From NCBI RefSeq assembly GCF_040256395.1, contig NZ_CP158296.1:124001-188000 (forward strand): a stretch of 64,000 nucleotides of DNA. Direction: 5' to 3'. Source of the DNA: Deinococcus sonorensis KR-87. Lineage in GTDB: Bacteria > Deinococcota > Deinococci > Deinococcales > Deinococcaceae. Under the pieces are notes generated by a model. That model was not told the DNA's origin. It saw nothing but the letters and a program-made list of their open reading frames with translations, and did no database searches. Positions within the stretch are counted from its first letter, which is position 1. Every line of letters starts with the position of its first letter. A program made the position numbers and the translations under genes. This document shows, piece by piece, positions 46,362 through 55,560 of this stretch.

Positions 46362-47627
46362 ATGACGATTCACCGTAAGGTTGCCTTGATGTCCGTGTCT
46401 GCCGCCCTGCTCCTCGTCGGCGTGCGGACATTCGTGTCCGCGCAGAGCGCTCCGACCCAGCTGGTGTTCTGGGGCAGCTGGACCGGGGAGGGCGAGCAGC
46501 AGATCAACACGATGGTGAAGGCCTTCAATGCCTCCCAGAAGCGCATTCAGGTGCGGTACGTGCCGCAGCAGGACGTGGAGACGAAATTCCTGACGGCGAC
46601 CGTGGCCGGCAACGCGCCCGACGTGATGATCTGGGACCGGTTTCAGACCGCCCTATACGCTCCAAAGAACGTGCTCGCTCCAATCAACAGCTACCTGACG
46701 CGGGACAAGATCGACCCCAAGACCTTCTACGGTGAGGCCATACGGGAACTGACGGTGGGCACCAACATCTACGGCCTGCCGCTGACCGTGGACGCCCGCG
46801 CCCTCTTCTACAACAAGACGATGCTGCAGGCGGCCGGGGTGCAGCCACCGCGGACCTGGGCCGAACTGCGTGCCGCCGCAATCAAGCTCACGAAGCGTGA
46901 CGCCAACGGCAAGCTGCTGGTCGCCGGGTTCGCGCTCGATGACGTGGGGCTCTTCAGCATGTGGCTCAAGCAGGCGGGCGGCAGCATGCTCACGCCCGAC
47001 GGCACCAAGACTGCCTTCAACAGCCCGGCGGGCCTGCGGGTGCTGGAATTCTGGGACACGCTGCTCAACAAGGACAAGGTGTACGAGATCGGCTTCGGGC
47101 GCGGCGAGGGCAATGCCCAGGACCCGTTCGTGACCGGAAAGATCGCCATGGGCTACAACGGCCCGTGGAACATCAGCTCGTACCGCAAGTACGGCCAGAA
47201 GCTGAACTTCGGCATCGTGCCGCCGCCCAGCGGACCGACCGGCGCGAAGGGCGCGGTGATGGGCGGCTTCGGGCTGGCGCTCACCCAGGCCTCCCGCAAC
47301 AAGGACGCCGGCTGGGAATTCATCAAGTGGTGGCTCGCCAACTCGAACAACGCCCTGACCTGGGGCAAGTCGAGCAACAACATTCCCGGCAACCTCAAAG
47401 CGGTGGATGACGCCTACTTCCAGCGCGACGCCTTCTGGAAACCCATTACCGACACCCTGACCTTCGCGACGATCCGTCCGGCCGTGGCCGGGTTCCCGCC
47501 CATGGAAGGGCAGGCCCTGATCCCGAACATCCAGCTGTTCCTGGAAGGCAAGCAGGACGCGAAGACCGCGCTGCAGAAGGCCCAGGTGGCGGGCGACCGC
47601 ATCCTGGCGGACAACGCCAACAAGTAG
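46362..47627 (+). CDS. Sugar ABC transporter substrate-binding protein
   Basis: 421 residues of the cluster-B (MalE-like) solute-binding fold. A signal peptide (MTIHRKVALMSVSAALLLVG, cleavage probably after VSA near residue 27) exports it. LVFWGSWTGEGEQQINTMV and ITKW-type region WEFIKWWLANSNN are typical. It would capture manno-oligosaccharides outside the membrane for the permeases at 51500-53315. Start ATG has CGGAGG upstream. It is first in an operon with GH76 and GH125 genes, which is the basis for the predicted substrate. Confidence 0.92.
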   Translation: MTIHRKVALMSVSAALLLVGVRTFVSAQSAPTQLVFWGSWTGEGEQQINTMVKAFNASQKRIQVRYVPQQDVETKFLTATVAGNAPDVMIWDRFQTALYAPKNVLAPINSYLTRDKIDPKTFYGEAIRELTVGTNIYGLPLTVDARALFYNKTMLQAAGVQPPRTWAELRAAAIKLTKRDANGKLLVAGFALDDVGLFSMWLKQAGGSMLTPDGTKTAFNSPAGLRVLEFWDTLLNKDKVYEIGFGRGEGNAQDPFVTGKIAMGYNGPWNISSYRKYGQKLNFGIVPPPSGPTGAKGAVMGGFGLALTQASRNKDAGWEFIKWWLANSNNALTWGKSSNNIPGNLKAVDDAYFQRDAFWKPITDTLTFATIRPAVAGFPPMEGQALIPNIQLFLEGKQDAKTALQKAQVAGDRILADNANK

Positions 47628-47680
47628 TGCTTCCCTTCCGGGTGGGCATGGTCCACGCCCACCCGGAGCTCTGGAGAACC

Positions 47681-49213
47681 ATGCGGAACACCCTGCTCCT
47701 CTGGCTGACGGTGCCGGGCCTGTGCGTCTCGGCGGCGCCTGCCCAGCCTGCACCCTCCGCGCCCGACCCTGCCCGGGCGATGAGCGACTTCCTGAAAGCC
47801 TACTGGGACCCGGACCGGGGCCTGTTCCTGGCCTGGAACCGCAGCGCGCCCTTCGCCCGGCCGAGTGGAGCGGGGCCGGGCGGCGGCAAATACAGCGATT
47901 TCTGGTGGGCCGCGCAGCTGTGGGACCTGGTGCTGGATGCGGCGGCGCGGGACCCGGACAACGCGGCGGACCGCGCCCTGATCGCCCAGGTGTACGACGG
48001 CTTTCAGGCGGCGTACCCGGAGTGGCAGAACGACTTCAACGACGACCTCGGCTGGTGGGCGCAGGCGGCCACGCGGGCCGCGGCCCTCACCCATGACGCG
48101 CGCTACCAGCAGCGGGCCGAGGCGCTCTTCACCGACATCTGGCGCTCCTGGACACCCGACCTGGGCGGCGGGGTGCTGTGGCGCCGCTCCGGCGGCACCC
48201 AGAAGAACGTCGCGACCAACGCGCCGCTGGTCGTGACGGCAGTGCGGCTGTACCAGGCGACGAACGACCCGGTCTACCTGGAGCGGGCCCGGCAGCTGTA
48301 CACCTTCGTGGACACTCGCCTCACCGATGGGGACGCGCGGGTCTACGACAACATCGAGGGGGGCGAGCTGCGGCGCTGGGACTTCACGTACAACGTCGGC
48401 AACTTCGTGCTCGCGTCGCTGGCGCTGCGGGAGGTGACGACAGACCCGGCCGAGCGGGCGCACCTGCTGACCCGCGCCGTGAAGTCGGCCGACTGGGCGC
48501 TGGCGAACCTCACGAACGCAGGCATCTTCCTGGACGAGGGCAGCGGCGACGGTGGCGGCTTCAAGGGCGTCCTGATGCGCGGCCTCGCCGCCCTGACCCG
48601 GGAGCCGGACCTGAACCCGGGCTCGCGCGCCCGTTACACCGACAGCCTGCGCGAGAACGCCACGCAGGTGTGGAACCAGCGCCGCCCCTCCGACGGTCTG
48701 GTCGGCCCTGACTGGTCGTCCCCGGCGGGCGACGGGGTGATCGAGAGCATGACGGCCGCCTCGGCGGTCGCGGCGCTGCTCCTGGCCCCGCCTCCGCTTC
48801 CGGGCGGCCCAGTCACGGGCAACGGGCGCTACGAGGCCGAGAACAGCCTGCGCGAGCACGTGAACACCAGTGTGGCCGCTCCCGGCTTTACCGGGCGTGG
48901 GTACGTCAATGCGTTCGTTCAGGACGGCGGCTTTGTGGAGTTCCGGGTCAACGTGGCCAGCGCAGGTCCGTATACCGCGCGGCTGCATTACAGCGCGGGA
49001 GCAGGTGCGGCGGTGCGCTCGGTCAGCGTGAATGGAGCGGACGCGCGTCCGGTGACGCTGCCTGCCACTCCCGACTGGCAGACCTGGGCCGACCAGGACG
49101 TGCCGCTGACCTTGCCGGCGGGGGCGAGCCGGGTGCGCCTGTCGTTCAACCGCCTGTCCGGTGACCGCAACTGGCTCAACCTCGATCACCTGACGCTCGG
49201 GAGCCGCCCATGA
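47681..49213 (+). CDS. Secreted GH76 alpha-1,6-mannanase with C-terminal carbohydrate-binding module
   Basis: 510 residues. Signal peptide at 1-21 (cut after AAPA). The GH76 catalytic (alpha/alpha)6 barrel covers about 28-370, with the paired catalytic aspartates Asp121-Asp122 in NDFNDDLGWWAQA. NIEGGELRRWDFTYNVGNFV is another family landmark. Residues 380-510 form a CBM6/35-like beta-sandwich (YEAENSL, VEFRVNVASAGPYTA, LNLDHLTLG). It would cleave alpha-1,6-mannan backbones outside the cell. ATG at 47681 has GGAG upstream; its end overlaps the second GH76 gene by 4 nt. Confidence 0.92.
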   Translation: MRNTLLLWLTVPGLCVSAAPAQPAPSAPDPARAMSDFLKAYWDPDRGLFLAWNRSAPFARPSGAGPGGGKYSDFWWAAQLWDLVLDAAARDPDNAADRALIAQVYDGFQAAYPEWQNDFNDDLGWWAQAATRAAALTHDARYQQRAEALFTDIWRSWTPDLGGGVLWRRSGGTQKNVATNAPLVVTAVRLYQATNDPVYLERARQLYTFVDTRLTDGDARVYDNIEGGELRRWDFTYNVGNFVLASLALREVTTDPAERAHLLTRAVKSADWALANLTNAGIFLDEGSGDGGGFKGVLMRGLAALTREPDLNPGSRARYTDSLRENATQVWNQRRPSDGLVGPDWSSPAGDGVIESMTAASAVAALLLAPPPLPGGPVTGNGRYEAENSLREHVNTSVAAPGFTGRGYVNAFVQDGGFVEFRVNVASAGPYTARLHYSAGAGAAVRSVSVNGADARPVTLPATPDWQTWADQDVPLTLPAGASRVRLSFNRLSGDRNWLNLDHLTLGSRP

Positions 49214-50271
49214 CGCCGGCCACCGTCCGGGCCAACCTGGCCTTCGGCGCCCTGATGACGCACTTCTGGAATGAGGAGCGCGCCCTGTTCGAGATCCGGG
49301 TGCCGTTCGCCTCCGCCCAGCACGATCTGCCGACCGACCCGTTCCACTACTGGTGGCAGGCGCACGGCCTGGACGTGCTGGTGGACGCGTTCGAGCGCGA
49401 CGGAGACGGGCGTCATCTTGCGCAGGCCGCTCGCCTGCTGGAGGCCGTGGTGCGCGAGAACGGCTCGCTGACCAACGACTACTACGACGACATGCTGTGG
49501 CTGGCCCTCGCGTGTCTGCGCGCGTGGGATGCGGGGGGCGACCCGCGCTTCCGGGACGCTGCCCTGACACTCTGGGACGACATTCAGGGCGGCTGGAACG
49601 ATCACTGTGGCGGCGGCATCACGTGGCGCAAACCGCAGCTCGACTACAAGAACACCCCGGCCAACGCCCCGGCCATCATCCTGGCGACCCGGCTGTACGC
49701 GCGCCTCGGGCGGGAAGAGGACCTCGCCTGGGCGCGCCGGCTCTACCGGTGGCAGGTGGAGCATCTGGTGGATCCGGACACCGGCTTCGTCTGGGATGGC
49801 CTCAACCGCCTGGGCGACGGTGAACTTGACCGGGACTGGGCCTTCACCTACTGCCAGGGGGTGCAGATCGGGGCGGCCCTTGAACTGCACGCGGTCACCG
49901 GCGAGCGGTCGCTGCTGGACGCCGCGAGGCGCACCGTCGCGGCCGCCCGCGCCCGCCTGGCAGACCCCGCGACGCTCGCGCTGCCCGACGAGGGCGACGG
50001 CGACGCAGGACTGTTCAAAGGCATCCTGGCGCGCTACCTCGCCCAGTTCGCCCGGGTCGCGGACGATGAGCCGACCCGGACCTGGCTGACCCGCAATGCC
50101 GCCCTCGCCTGGCAGCATCGGGACGCCGCGCTGGGGGTGTGTTCGACGTCGTGGACCGCAGCGCCTGGCACGCCGGTTGAGCTGAGCGCCGCACTGTCGG
50201 GCGTGATGCTGTTCGAGGCGGCGGCGTGGCTGCATCTGGACCACCTGCCACCGGTGGGGCGCGGCGCGTGA
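49210..50271 (+). CDS. Cytosolic GH76-family glycoside hydrolase
   Basis: 353 residues, catalytic domain only. Paired aspartates Asp93-Asp94 in NDYYDDMLWLAL match the GH76 active site, and WAFTYCQGVQIGAAL and GDGDAGLFKGILARY are further family segments. There is no signal peptide or binding module, so it should act inside the cell on imported alpha-1,6-manno-oligosaccharides. It starts in an ATGA overlap with the secreted GH76 gene. Sequence similarity to the upstream enzyme is limited to motifs, so it is not a recent duplicate. Confidence 0.9.
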   Translation: MTPATVRANLAFGALMTHFWNEERALFEIRVPFASAQHDLPTDPFHYWWQAHGLDVLVDAFERDGDGRHLAQAARLLEAVVRENGSLTNDYYDDMLWLALACLRAWDAGGDPRFRDAALTLWDDIQGGWNDHCGGGITWRKPQLDYKNTPANAPAIILATRLYARLGREEDLAWARRLYRWQVEHLVDPDTGFVWDGLNRLGDGELDRDWAFTYCQGVQIGAALELHAVTGERSLLDAARRTVAAARARLADPATLALPDEGDGDAGLFKGILARYLAQFARVADDEPTRTWLTRNAALAWQHRDAALGVCSTSWTAAPGTPVELSAALSGVMLFEAAAWLHLDHLPPVGRGA

Positions 50272-50290
50272 GGGGCCGGCGGGGGATATT

Positions 50291-51469
50291 GTGCTGACCG
50301 TGGCCGCCCACCTGTACGAACGCATCGTGTCGAGCGTCCTCGACGACCTCCGGGCGGGTCGGCTGCGTCCGGGCGACCGGGTGCCGTCCGAACACGAGCT
50401 GGCCCGCATCTTCGAGGTCAGCCGCATCACGTCGCGCCGGGCGCTCGAAGTACTGGCGTCCGCCCGCGTGGTGGACCGGGTGCAGGGGCGCGGCACCTTC
50501 GTGGCGCCGGACCTGCCGGACCTGGAACGGGTCGGCGCCACCCTCGGCCTCTCGCCGGAGCCTGCGCCGGACGCGCCCACGGTGCCCGGCGTGCGCTTCA
50601 ACCTGCTGGGACTGGTGCTGCCGGACTTCAACGAATCGTACGGGCTACAGCTGGTCTACACCATCGAGAGCCGCGCGTCCGCGCTGGGCCTGGACCTGAT
50701 TCTCAAGCGGACGTACGGCGTGCGCGAAAACGAGGACCGGGCCATCACCCGGCTGGTGGCGCGCGGCGTGGACGGGCTGATCGTGTTCCCGGTGCACGGC
50801 GAGCACTACAACCCGGTGCTGCTCAAAGTGGTGCTGGACAGCTTCCCGGTGGTGCTGATCGACCGGTACCTGCGCGGCATTCCGGCGCAGGCGGTGGTGA
50901 CGGACAACCACGCGGCGGCGGCGGCCCTGACCCAGCACCTGATTGAACTGGGGCACCGGGAGATCGCCTTCGTGTCGCCGCCGCTGGAGAACACCAGTGC
51001 CCTGGAGGAACGCTACGCCGGCTGGAGCGCGGCCCTCACCGACCACGGCCTGCTGAGCCGCACCGGGTCGGTGTTGAGCAACCTGAAGTCCACGCTGCCC
51101 ACCCGGCTGCACCCGGCCAACATCGCCGCCGACCGTGGCCTGCTGGAGGAATTCGTGCGGACGACGGGCGCCACCGCGTTCGTGTGCGCCGAATACAACC
51201 TCGCGCTGCAGCTGATCAACATCCTGAGTGGCCTGGGAAGGCGCGTGCCGGAGGACGTCTCGGTCGCGTGCTTCGACGCGCCGTTTGACCCGCTCGCCTC
51301 GCCGGACGAGCCGACCTTCTTCACGCACATCCGGCAGAACGAGGCCGAGATGGGGGAGGTGGCGGTCGGTCAGGTGCTGGCGCGCCTGCGCGGCGAGACG
51401 CCGCCCACCCTCACCCACGTGCCGTTTCGCCTGATTCCGGGCCGCTCAACGGCCGCGCCGCGCCGCTGA
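50291..51469 (+). CDS. GntR-type HTH/LacI-type sensor hybrid regulator (AraR-like)
   Basis: 392 residues. Residues 5-75 are a GntR winged helix (PGDRVPSEHELARIFEVSRI, GRGTFVAP). Residues 100-390 are a LacI/periplasmic-binding-like effector domain (LGLVLPDFNESYGLQLVYTI, GVDGLIVFPV, VLIDRYLRG, VTDNHAAAAALTQHLIELGH, VSVACFDAPFDP). This combination is known from AraR, which represses arabinose genes until sugar binds. Its place in the mannan operon makes it the likely local repressor sensing a mannose-containing ligand. Start GTG at 50291 lacks a strong ribosome site. Confidence 0.9.
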   Translation: MLTVAAHLYERIVSSVLDDLRAGRLRPGDRVPSEHELARIFEVSRITSRRALEVLASARVVDRVQGRGTFVAPDLPDLERVGATLGLSPEPAPDAPTVPGVRFNLLGLVLPDFNESYGLQLVYTIESRASALGLDLILKRTYGVRENEDRAITRLVARGVDGLIVFPVHGEHYNPVLLKVVLDSFPVVLIDRYLRGIPAQAVVTDNHAAAAALTQHLIELGHREIAFVSPPLENTSALEERYAGWSAALTDHGLLSRTGSVLSNLKSTLPTRLHPANIAADRGLLEEFVRTTGATAFVCAEYNLALQLINILSGLGRRVPEDVSVACFDAPFDPLASPDEPTFFTHIRQNEAEMGEVAVGQVLARLRGETPPTLTHVPFRLIPGRSTAAPRR

Positions 51470-51499
51470 CGCTCTCGCTTCTCTCCCCGGAGGGTTCTG

Positions 51500-52429
51500 A
51501 TGCTGCACAATCCACCCCGCGTGTCGACCACCGCTCCCCCGACCGTGCCGCGCCGCTCCCGGCTGCTGCGCCACGAGTCACGCATGGCGGTCGCGTTCAT
51601 CACTCCGGCGATGGCGCTGTTTCTGGTGTTCACTGCGCTGCCCGCCGTGGTGGCTCTGTTCCTGAGCTTCACCAACTACGACATCCTCAGCCCCGTCCGG
51701 TGGGTCGGTCTCGCCAACTACCAGCGGCTCCTGACCGACGACCTGTTCCGGCGCGGCGTCCTGAACGTCGCGTTCTACGCGGCGATGTTCGTGCCGCTGA
51801 TGATCGTGCTGTCGCTGTCGCTCGCGCTGGCGCTCAACCGCCCGCGCCCCGGCATGGTCCTGTTCCGCACGCTCTTCTACCTTCCGGCCGTCACGTCCAG
51901 CATCGCCGCCGCGACCATCTGGAGCTGGATGTTCCAGAAGGACTACGGCGTGGTGAATCAGGCGCTCGGGGTGATCGGCATCCAGGGCCCCAACTGGCTC
52001 GCCAGCAGCGACACGGCCATGTACGCCATCGTGATCGTGACGCTCTGGCAGGGCCTGGGCAGCAACATCATCATCTATCTGGCGGGCCTCAGCGGGGTGC
52101 CGAAGTTCCTGTACGAGGCGGCGGCGCTGGATGGCGCCAGCCCCTGGCAGCAGTTCTGGTTCATCACCGTGCCCACGCTGCGGACCACGACCTTCTTCGT
52201 GGTGTTCATGTCGCTGGTCGGGGCCTTCCAGCTGTTCGACCAGGCCTACGTCATGACCCAGGGCGGGCCTGGCTACGCCACCACGACCGCCGTGTACCAG
52301 ATCTACAGCAACGGCTTCACGCAGCTGCGCATGGGCTACGCCTCGGCGCAGGCAGTCGTGCTGGCCATCGCCATCCTGTGCGTGTCGCTGCTCAGCATGC
52401 GCCTCAACCGCGACGTGACGGGAGCCTGA
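51500..52429 (+). CDS. Sugar ABC transporter permease (MalF/UgpA-like)
   Basis: 309 residues with six membrane helices after a 25-residue polar N-terminus. The EAA loop is YEAAALDGASPWQQFWFITV, followed by PTL. FLSFTNYDILSPVRWVGLAN is the usual N-terminal region. It forms half of the membrane pore for the sugar imported by the binding protein at 46362. ATG has GGAGG upstream. The partner permease begins 1 nt after the stop. Confidence 0.94.
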   Translation: MLHNPPRVSTTAPPTVPRRSRLLRHESRMAVAFITPAMALFLVFTALPAVVALFLSFTNYDILSPVRWVGLANYQRLLTDDLFRRGVLNVAFYAAMFVPLMIVLSLSLALALNRPRPGMVLFRTLFYLPAVTSSIAAATIWSWMFQKDYGVVNQALGVIGIQGPNWLASSDTAMYAIVIVTLWQGLGSNIIIYLAGLSGVPKFLYEAAALDGASPWQQFWFITVPTLRTTTFFVVFMSLVGAFQLFDQAYVMTQGGPGYATTTAVYQIYSNGFTQLRMGYASAQAVVLAIAILCVSLLSMRLNRDVTGA

Positions 52430-52430
52430 C

Positions 52431-53315
52431 ATGAACAGACGACTCCGGCTGACTCCACTGGTCGTGGTGCGCGAAACGCTGTATTACGCCGTGCTGGTCT
52501 TCGTGGCGCTGGTCATGGCGCTCCCGTTCTACTGGATGCTCGCCACCTCGTTCAAACCCGACGCCGACATCTTCACCGATCCGATCCGCTGGATTCCGCA
52601 GCGCTGGACTCTGGACCACTACATCAAGGCCTTTACGCTGGTGCCGTTCGGCCGCTACTTCCTGAACTCCACCGTGATGGCCTTCCTGGGGGTGGTGGCC
52701 AACCTGCTGCTCGGCAGCCTGGCCGGGTACGCATTCGCCCGGCTGCGCTTCCGGGGCCGCGAGGGGCTGTTCCGCATGAAACTGGCGTCGCTGCTGGTGC
52801 CGGGCGTCGTGACGCTGATTCCGACCTTTATCATCCTGCGGTCGTTTCCGTTCGCTGGAGGCAACGACCTGCTCGGGCACGGCGGCCAGGGGCTGCTGAA
52901 CACCTACTGGGCGATCGTGTTGCCCGGCGCGGCAGGGGCATTCGCGGTGTTCTTCATGCGCCAGTTCTTCCGTACCCTGCCCGAGGATTTGATCGACGCC
53001 GCGCGCGTGGACGGCGCCTCGGAATTGCGCATCTTCTGGAGCATCTACCTGCCGCTGTGCGGCCCGGCCCTGGCGACCCTCGGCATCTTCACCTTCCAGG
53101 CCGGCTGGAACGTGTTTCTGTGGGCGCTGATCGTGTTCAACGACCCCAACATGTCCACGGTGCAGATGGGCCTGCAGGCCTTCAGCTTCAACCACAACAC
53201 CGATTACGGCCCCCTGATGGCGGCGTCGGTGGTGGTGTCGCTGCCGGTGCTGATCGTGTTCCTGTTCGCCCAGCGCTACTTCACCCAGTCGATCTCATTC
53301 TCGGGGGTGAAATGA
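52431..53315 (+). CDS. Sugar ABC transporter permease (MalG/UgpE-like)
   Basis: 294 residues with six membrane helices. N-terminal [19 protein letters not shown] and EAA-like loop [20 protein letters not shown] are typical; the E of EAA is D here. The C-terminus ends [14 protein letters not shown], characteristic of this family. It pairs with the preceding permease. No ATPase gene is present in the operon, so a shared MalK/MsmX-type ATPase encoded elsewhere is expected. Confidence 0.94.
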   Translation: MNRRLRLTPLVVVRETLYYAVLVFVALVMALPFYWMLATSFKPDADIFTDPIRWIPQRWTLDHYIKAFTLVPFGRYFLNSTVMAFLGVVANLLLGSLAGYAFARLRFRGREGLFRMKLASLLVPGVVTLIPTFIILRSFPFAGGNDLLGHGGQGLLNTYWAIVLPGAAGAFAVFFMRQFFRTLPEDLIDAARVDGASELRIFWSIYLPLCGPALATLGIFTFQAGWNVFLWALIVFNDPNMSTVQMGLQAFSFNHNTDYGPLMAASVVVSLPVLIVFLFAQRYFTQSISFSGVK

Positions 53316-53427
53316 AGGCCTGCGGTGTCGAGCCGGTGGTTCATCCGGTGGCCTGTGGCTGGCAGTGCCCGGCCGCCCACCCCCGGACGTTCCCCCTCAC
53401 TCCGTCCCCCTGTTCTGGAGGCCCCGC

Positions 53428-54708
53428 ATGATCTCACCCGCCGTTTCGCAGCTTGTGGCGGAGATGCGCCATGCCCTCCGGGACCGGCCCCGGCTCGCCG
53501 AGACCTTCGCGCGCTGCTTCCCCAACACCCTGGACACCACCGTCCGCCGGATGGATGACGGCACCGCGTTCGTGTTCACCGGCGACATTCCGGCCATGTG
53601 GCTGCGTGACAGCACCGCGCAGGTCAGCCCGTACCTGCCGCTCGCCGCGCACGACGAGGCGCTGAGACAGCTGATCGTCGGGCTGATCCGCCGTCAGGCG
53701 ATGTACATCCGCATTGATCCGTATGCCAACGCCTTCAACGCGGCGCCGGACGGCAGCGGTCACGCGGGCGACCTGCCGCCCAAGGGCGACTGGGTGTGGG
53801 AGCGCAAATTCGAGCTTGACTCGCTGTGCGCCCCGGTGTCGCTGCTGTTCCGCTACTGGAAGGTGACCGGCGACCTGCAGGTCTTTACGGAGGACGTGCG
53901 GGCCATGCTCAGGACCGTGGTGGGAGTGATGCGGGTGGAGCAGCGTCACGAGACGTCCCCGTACACCTTCGAGCGGCCCGGTCCCCACCCGCCGAGCGAC
54001 ACGCTCAGTCACGGCGGACGTGGCTCTCCGGTCGCCTACACCGGCATGGTGTGGTCGGGGTTCCGGCCGAGCGACGACGCGTGTGCCTACGGGTACCTGA
54101 TCCCGGCCAACATGTTCGCAGTCGTGATTCTCGGTCAGCTGGCGGAGCTGGCGCGCGACGTGCTGGACGACGCCGCGTTGAGCACTGAGGCGCTGGCCCT
54201 GCGCGATGAGATCGAGCGCGGTATTCAGGCGCACGGCATCGTGGAACATCCGGAGCACGGCCCCATCTACGCTTACGAGACGGACGGGCTCGGCCGTCAT
54301 CTGCTGATGGACGACGCGAATGTGCCGAGCCTGCTCTCCATCCCGTACCTCGGGTACCGCGACGCCGCGGACCCGCTGTACATGAATACCCGGCGCTTCG
54401 TGCTGAGCCACGACAACCCGAGTTTTGCCCGAGGCCGGTACGCGGCCGGAATCGGCAGCCCACACACGCCGCCCGGCATGGTCTGGCCCATCGCGCTCGC
54501 CATGCAGGGCCTGACCTCCACCTCAGACGAGGAGCGCGAGCGGCTGCTCGACATGCTGGTGGCCACGACCGCCGGAACTGCCTACATGCACGAGAGCTTT
54601 GACCCGGACGACCCCGACGTGTTCACGCGCGAGTGGTTCGCCTGGGCCAATTCTTTGTTTGCTGAATTCGTGCTGCACAGCGTCCGCTGGACGGCGGAGG
54701 TGAAGTAG
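53428..54708 (+). CDS. GH125 exo-alpha-1,6-mannosidase
   Basis: 426 residues, the usual length of metal-independent GH125 enzymes. Family landmarks are [20 protein letters not shown] (50-69), the segment [12 protein letters not shown] and the late [12 protein letters not shown], with [20 protein letters not shown] at the end. The enzyme removes terminal alpha-1,6-mannose from oligosaccharides with inversion. No signal peptide, so it acts in the cytosol after import, together with the second GH76. ATG at 53428 has GGAGG upstream; 112 nt separate it from the permease gene. Confidence 0.93.
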   Translation: MISPAVSQLVAEMRHALRDRPRLAETFARCFPNTLDTTVRRMDDGTAFVFTGDIPAMWLRDSTAQVSPYLPLAAHDEALRQLIVGLIRRQAMYIRIDPYANAFNAAPDGSGHAGDLPPKGDWVWERKFELDSLCAPVSLLFRYWKVTGDLQVFTEDVRAMLRTVVGVMRVEQRHETSPYTFERPGPHPPSDTLSHGGRGSPVAYTGMVWSGFRPSDDACAYGYLIPANMFAVVILGQLAELARDVLDDAALSTEALALRDEIERGIQAHGIVEHPEHGPIYAYETDGLGRHLLMDDANVPSLLSIPYLGYRDAADPLYMNTRRFVLSHDNPSFARGRYAAGIGSPHTPPGMVWPIALAMQGLTSTSDEERERLLDMLVATTAGTAYMHESFDPDDPDVFTREWFAWANSLFAEFVLHSVRWTAEVK

Positions 54709-54726
54709 GCGCGCTGGCCGGTTCGG

Positions 54727-55191
54727 TCAGGTGGTGCCGGCCGATGACGGTTCGACCTTGCCGCCCCGGCCTTCCAGCTGATTCGCGATGGATTCCAGCG
54801 CCTTGTCGATGCCCTCCTGAATCTGGTGGTCCTGTGGCGCGTGGCCCGGGGTGCCCTGAGTCGCGGCATGCTGTGGGTCCGGGTCGAAGGTAAGGTGCAC
54901 CCGCACCTCGCTCTCGCCGGTCCCGGCCGGCACCACCTCCAGGTGTCCGGAGTAGCGAATCTCGCCGTCGCTGCTCCACGACAGCCGGCGCTGCTCCGCA
55001 TCCTGATGGAACTGGCCGTCCGCGTGGTAGTCGTGCCCCTGAGCCACGCCGTCTACCACGACCCGGTCCGGGCCCTGCGGCTCGGCATGTTTGGTGGTCG
55101 GCAGATACCGGGGCAGGTTGCGGACATCGGAGACGAAAGCGTAGACCTGCTCGGGTGATGCCTGGACGTGTCGGAAACCGGAATATTCCAT
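54727..55191 (-). CDS. SRPBCC-superfamily (polyketide cyclase/START-like) protein
   Basis: 154 residues. The N-terminus FRHVQASPEQVYAFVSDVRN followed by LPRYLP is typical of the SRPBCC fold, a hydrophobic ligand-binding pocket; the C-terminal helix begins near IQEGIDKALESIANQLE. The middle is His/Gln/Asp-rich. Ligand and role are unknown. The ATG is preceded by AGGAGG. It is convergent with the GH125 gene (18-nt gap) and probably not part of the mannan operon. Confidence 0.82.
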   Translation of the reverse strand: MEYSGFRHVQASPEQVYAFVSDVRNLPRYLPTTKHAEPQGPDRVVVDGVAQGHDYHADGQFHQDAEQRRLSWSSDGEIRYSGHLEVVPAGTGESEVRVHLTFDPDPQHAATQGTPGHAPQDHQIQEGIDKALESIANQLEGRGGKVEPSSAGTT

Positions 55192-55560
55192 GTCGTGCCT
55201 CCTGAGAATCGGAACGAACCCGGGGTGACGTGGCGGACAGGCCCAGCGTAAGCGAGGGCCGACCGCGTCCGATGAGGCGAGGGTTCGCGCGCCCGGGTCA
55301 AGGGCTCATGTCAGAGGGGAACAGGTACCGCCTGGAGGTTGGCCGGGCGTTGGGGCGTTGCTTCACGGCCCAGCGTGCCAAGCCGCTGCCGGAACGTTCA
55401 GGGACGTCTGTCCACACGCTTCGGCTGACGCTTGCCTCTGAAGTTCAAAGAAATTCGCTGCCGAAAATCCTCTGGCGGGGATCGGGAAGGGTCCACCTTG
55501 TCCTCAACAAACAGCGCGGCACGCCCCAACCAGGCGTGCCGCGCTGCTGGTTCGGTTCGC
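55192..55560. other. 369-bp intergenic region
   Basis: It lies between two minus-strand genes and holds the terminator at 55512-55546 and, next to 55191, the upstream region of the SRPBCC gene. Short frames on both strands lack ribosome sites and motifs. Confidence 0.4.
55512..55546 (-). terminator. Rho-independent terminator of the beta-helix lipoprotein gene
   Basis: cagcgcggcacgcc (55512-55525) pairs perfectly with ggcgtgccgcgctg (55533-55546) around a 7-nt loop. Read on the minus strand, the stem is followed by TTTGTT. It lies 15 nt after the lipoprotein stop codon. Confidence 0.88.

Noticed and set aside
46171..46365. 64-codon leader frame before the binding protein
   Set aside because: No ribosome site, odd composition, and it runs through the promoter.
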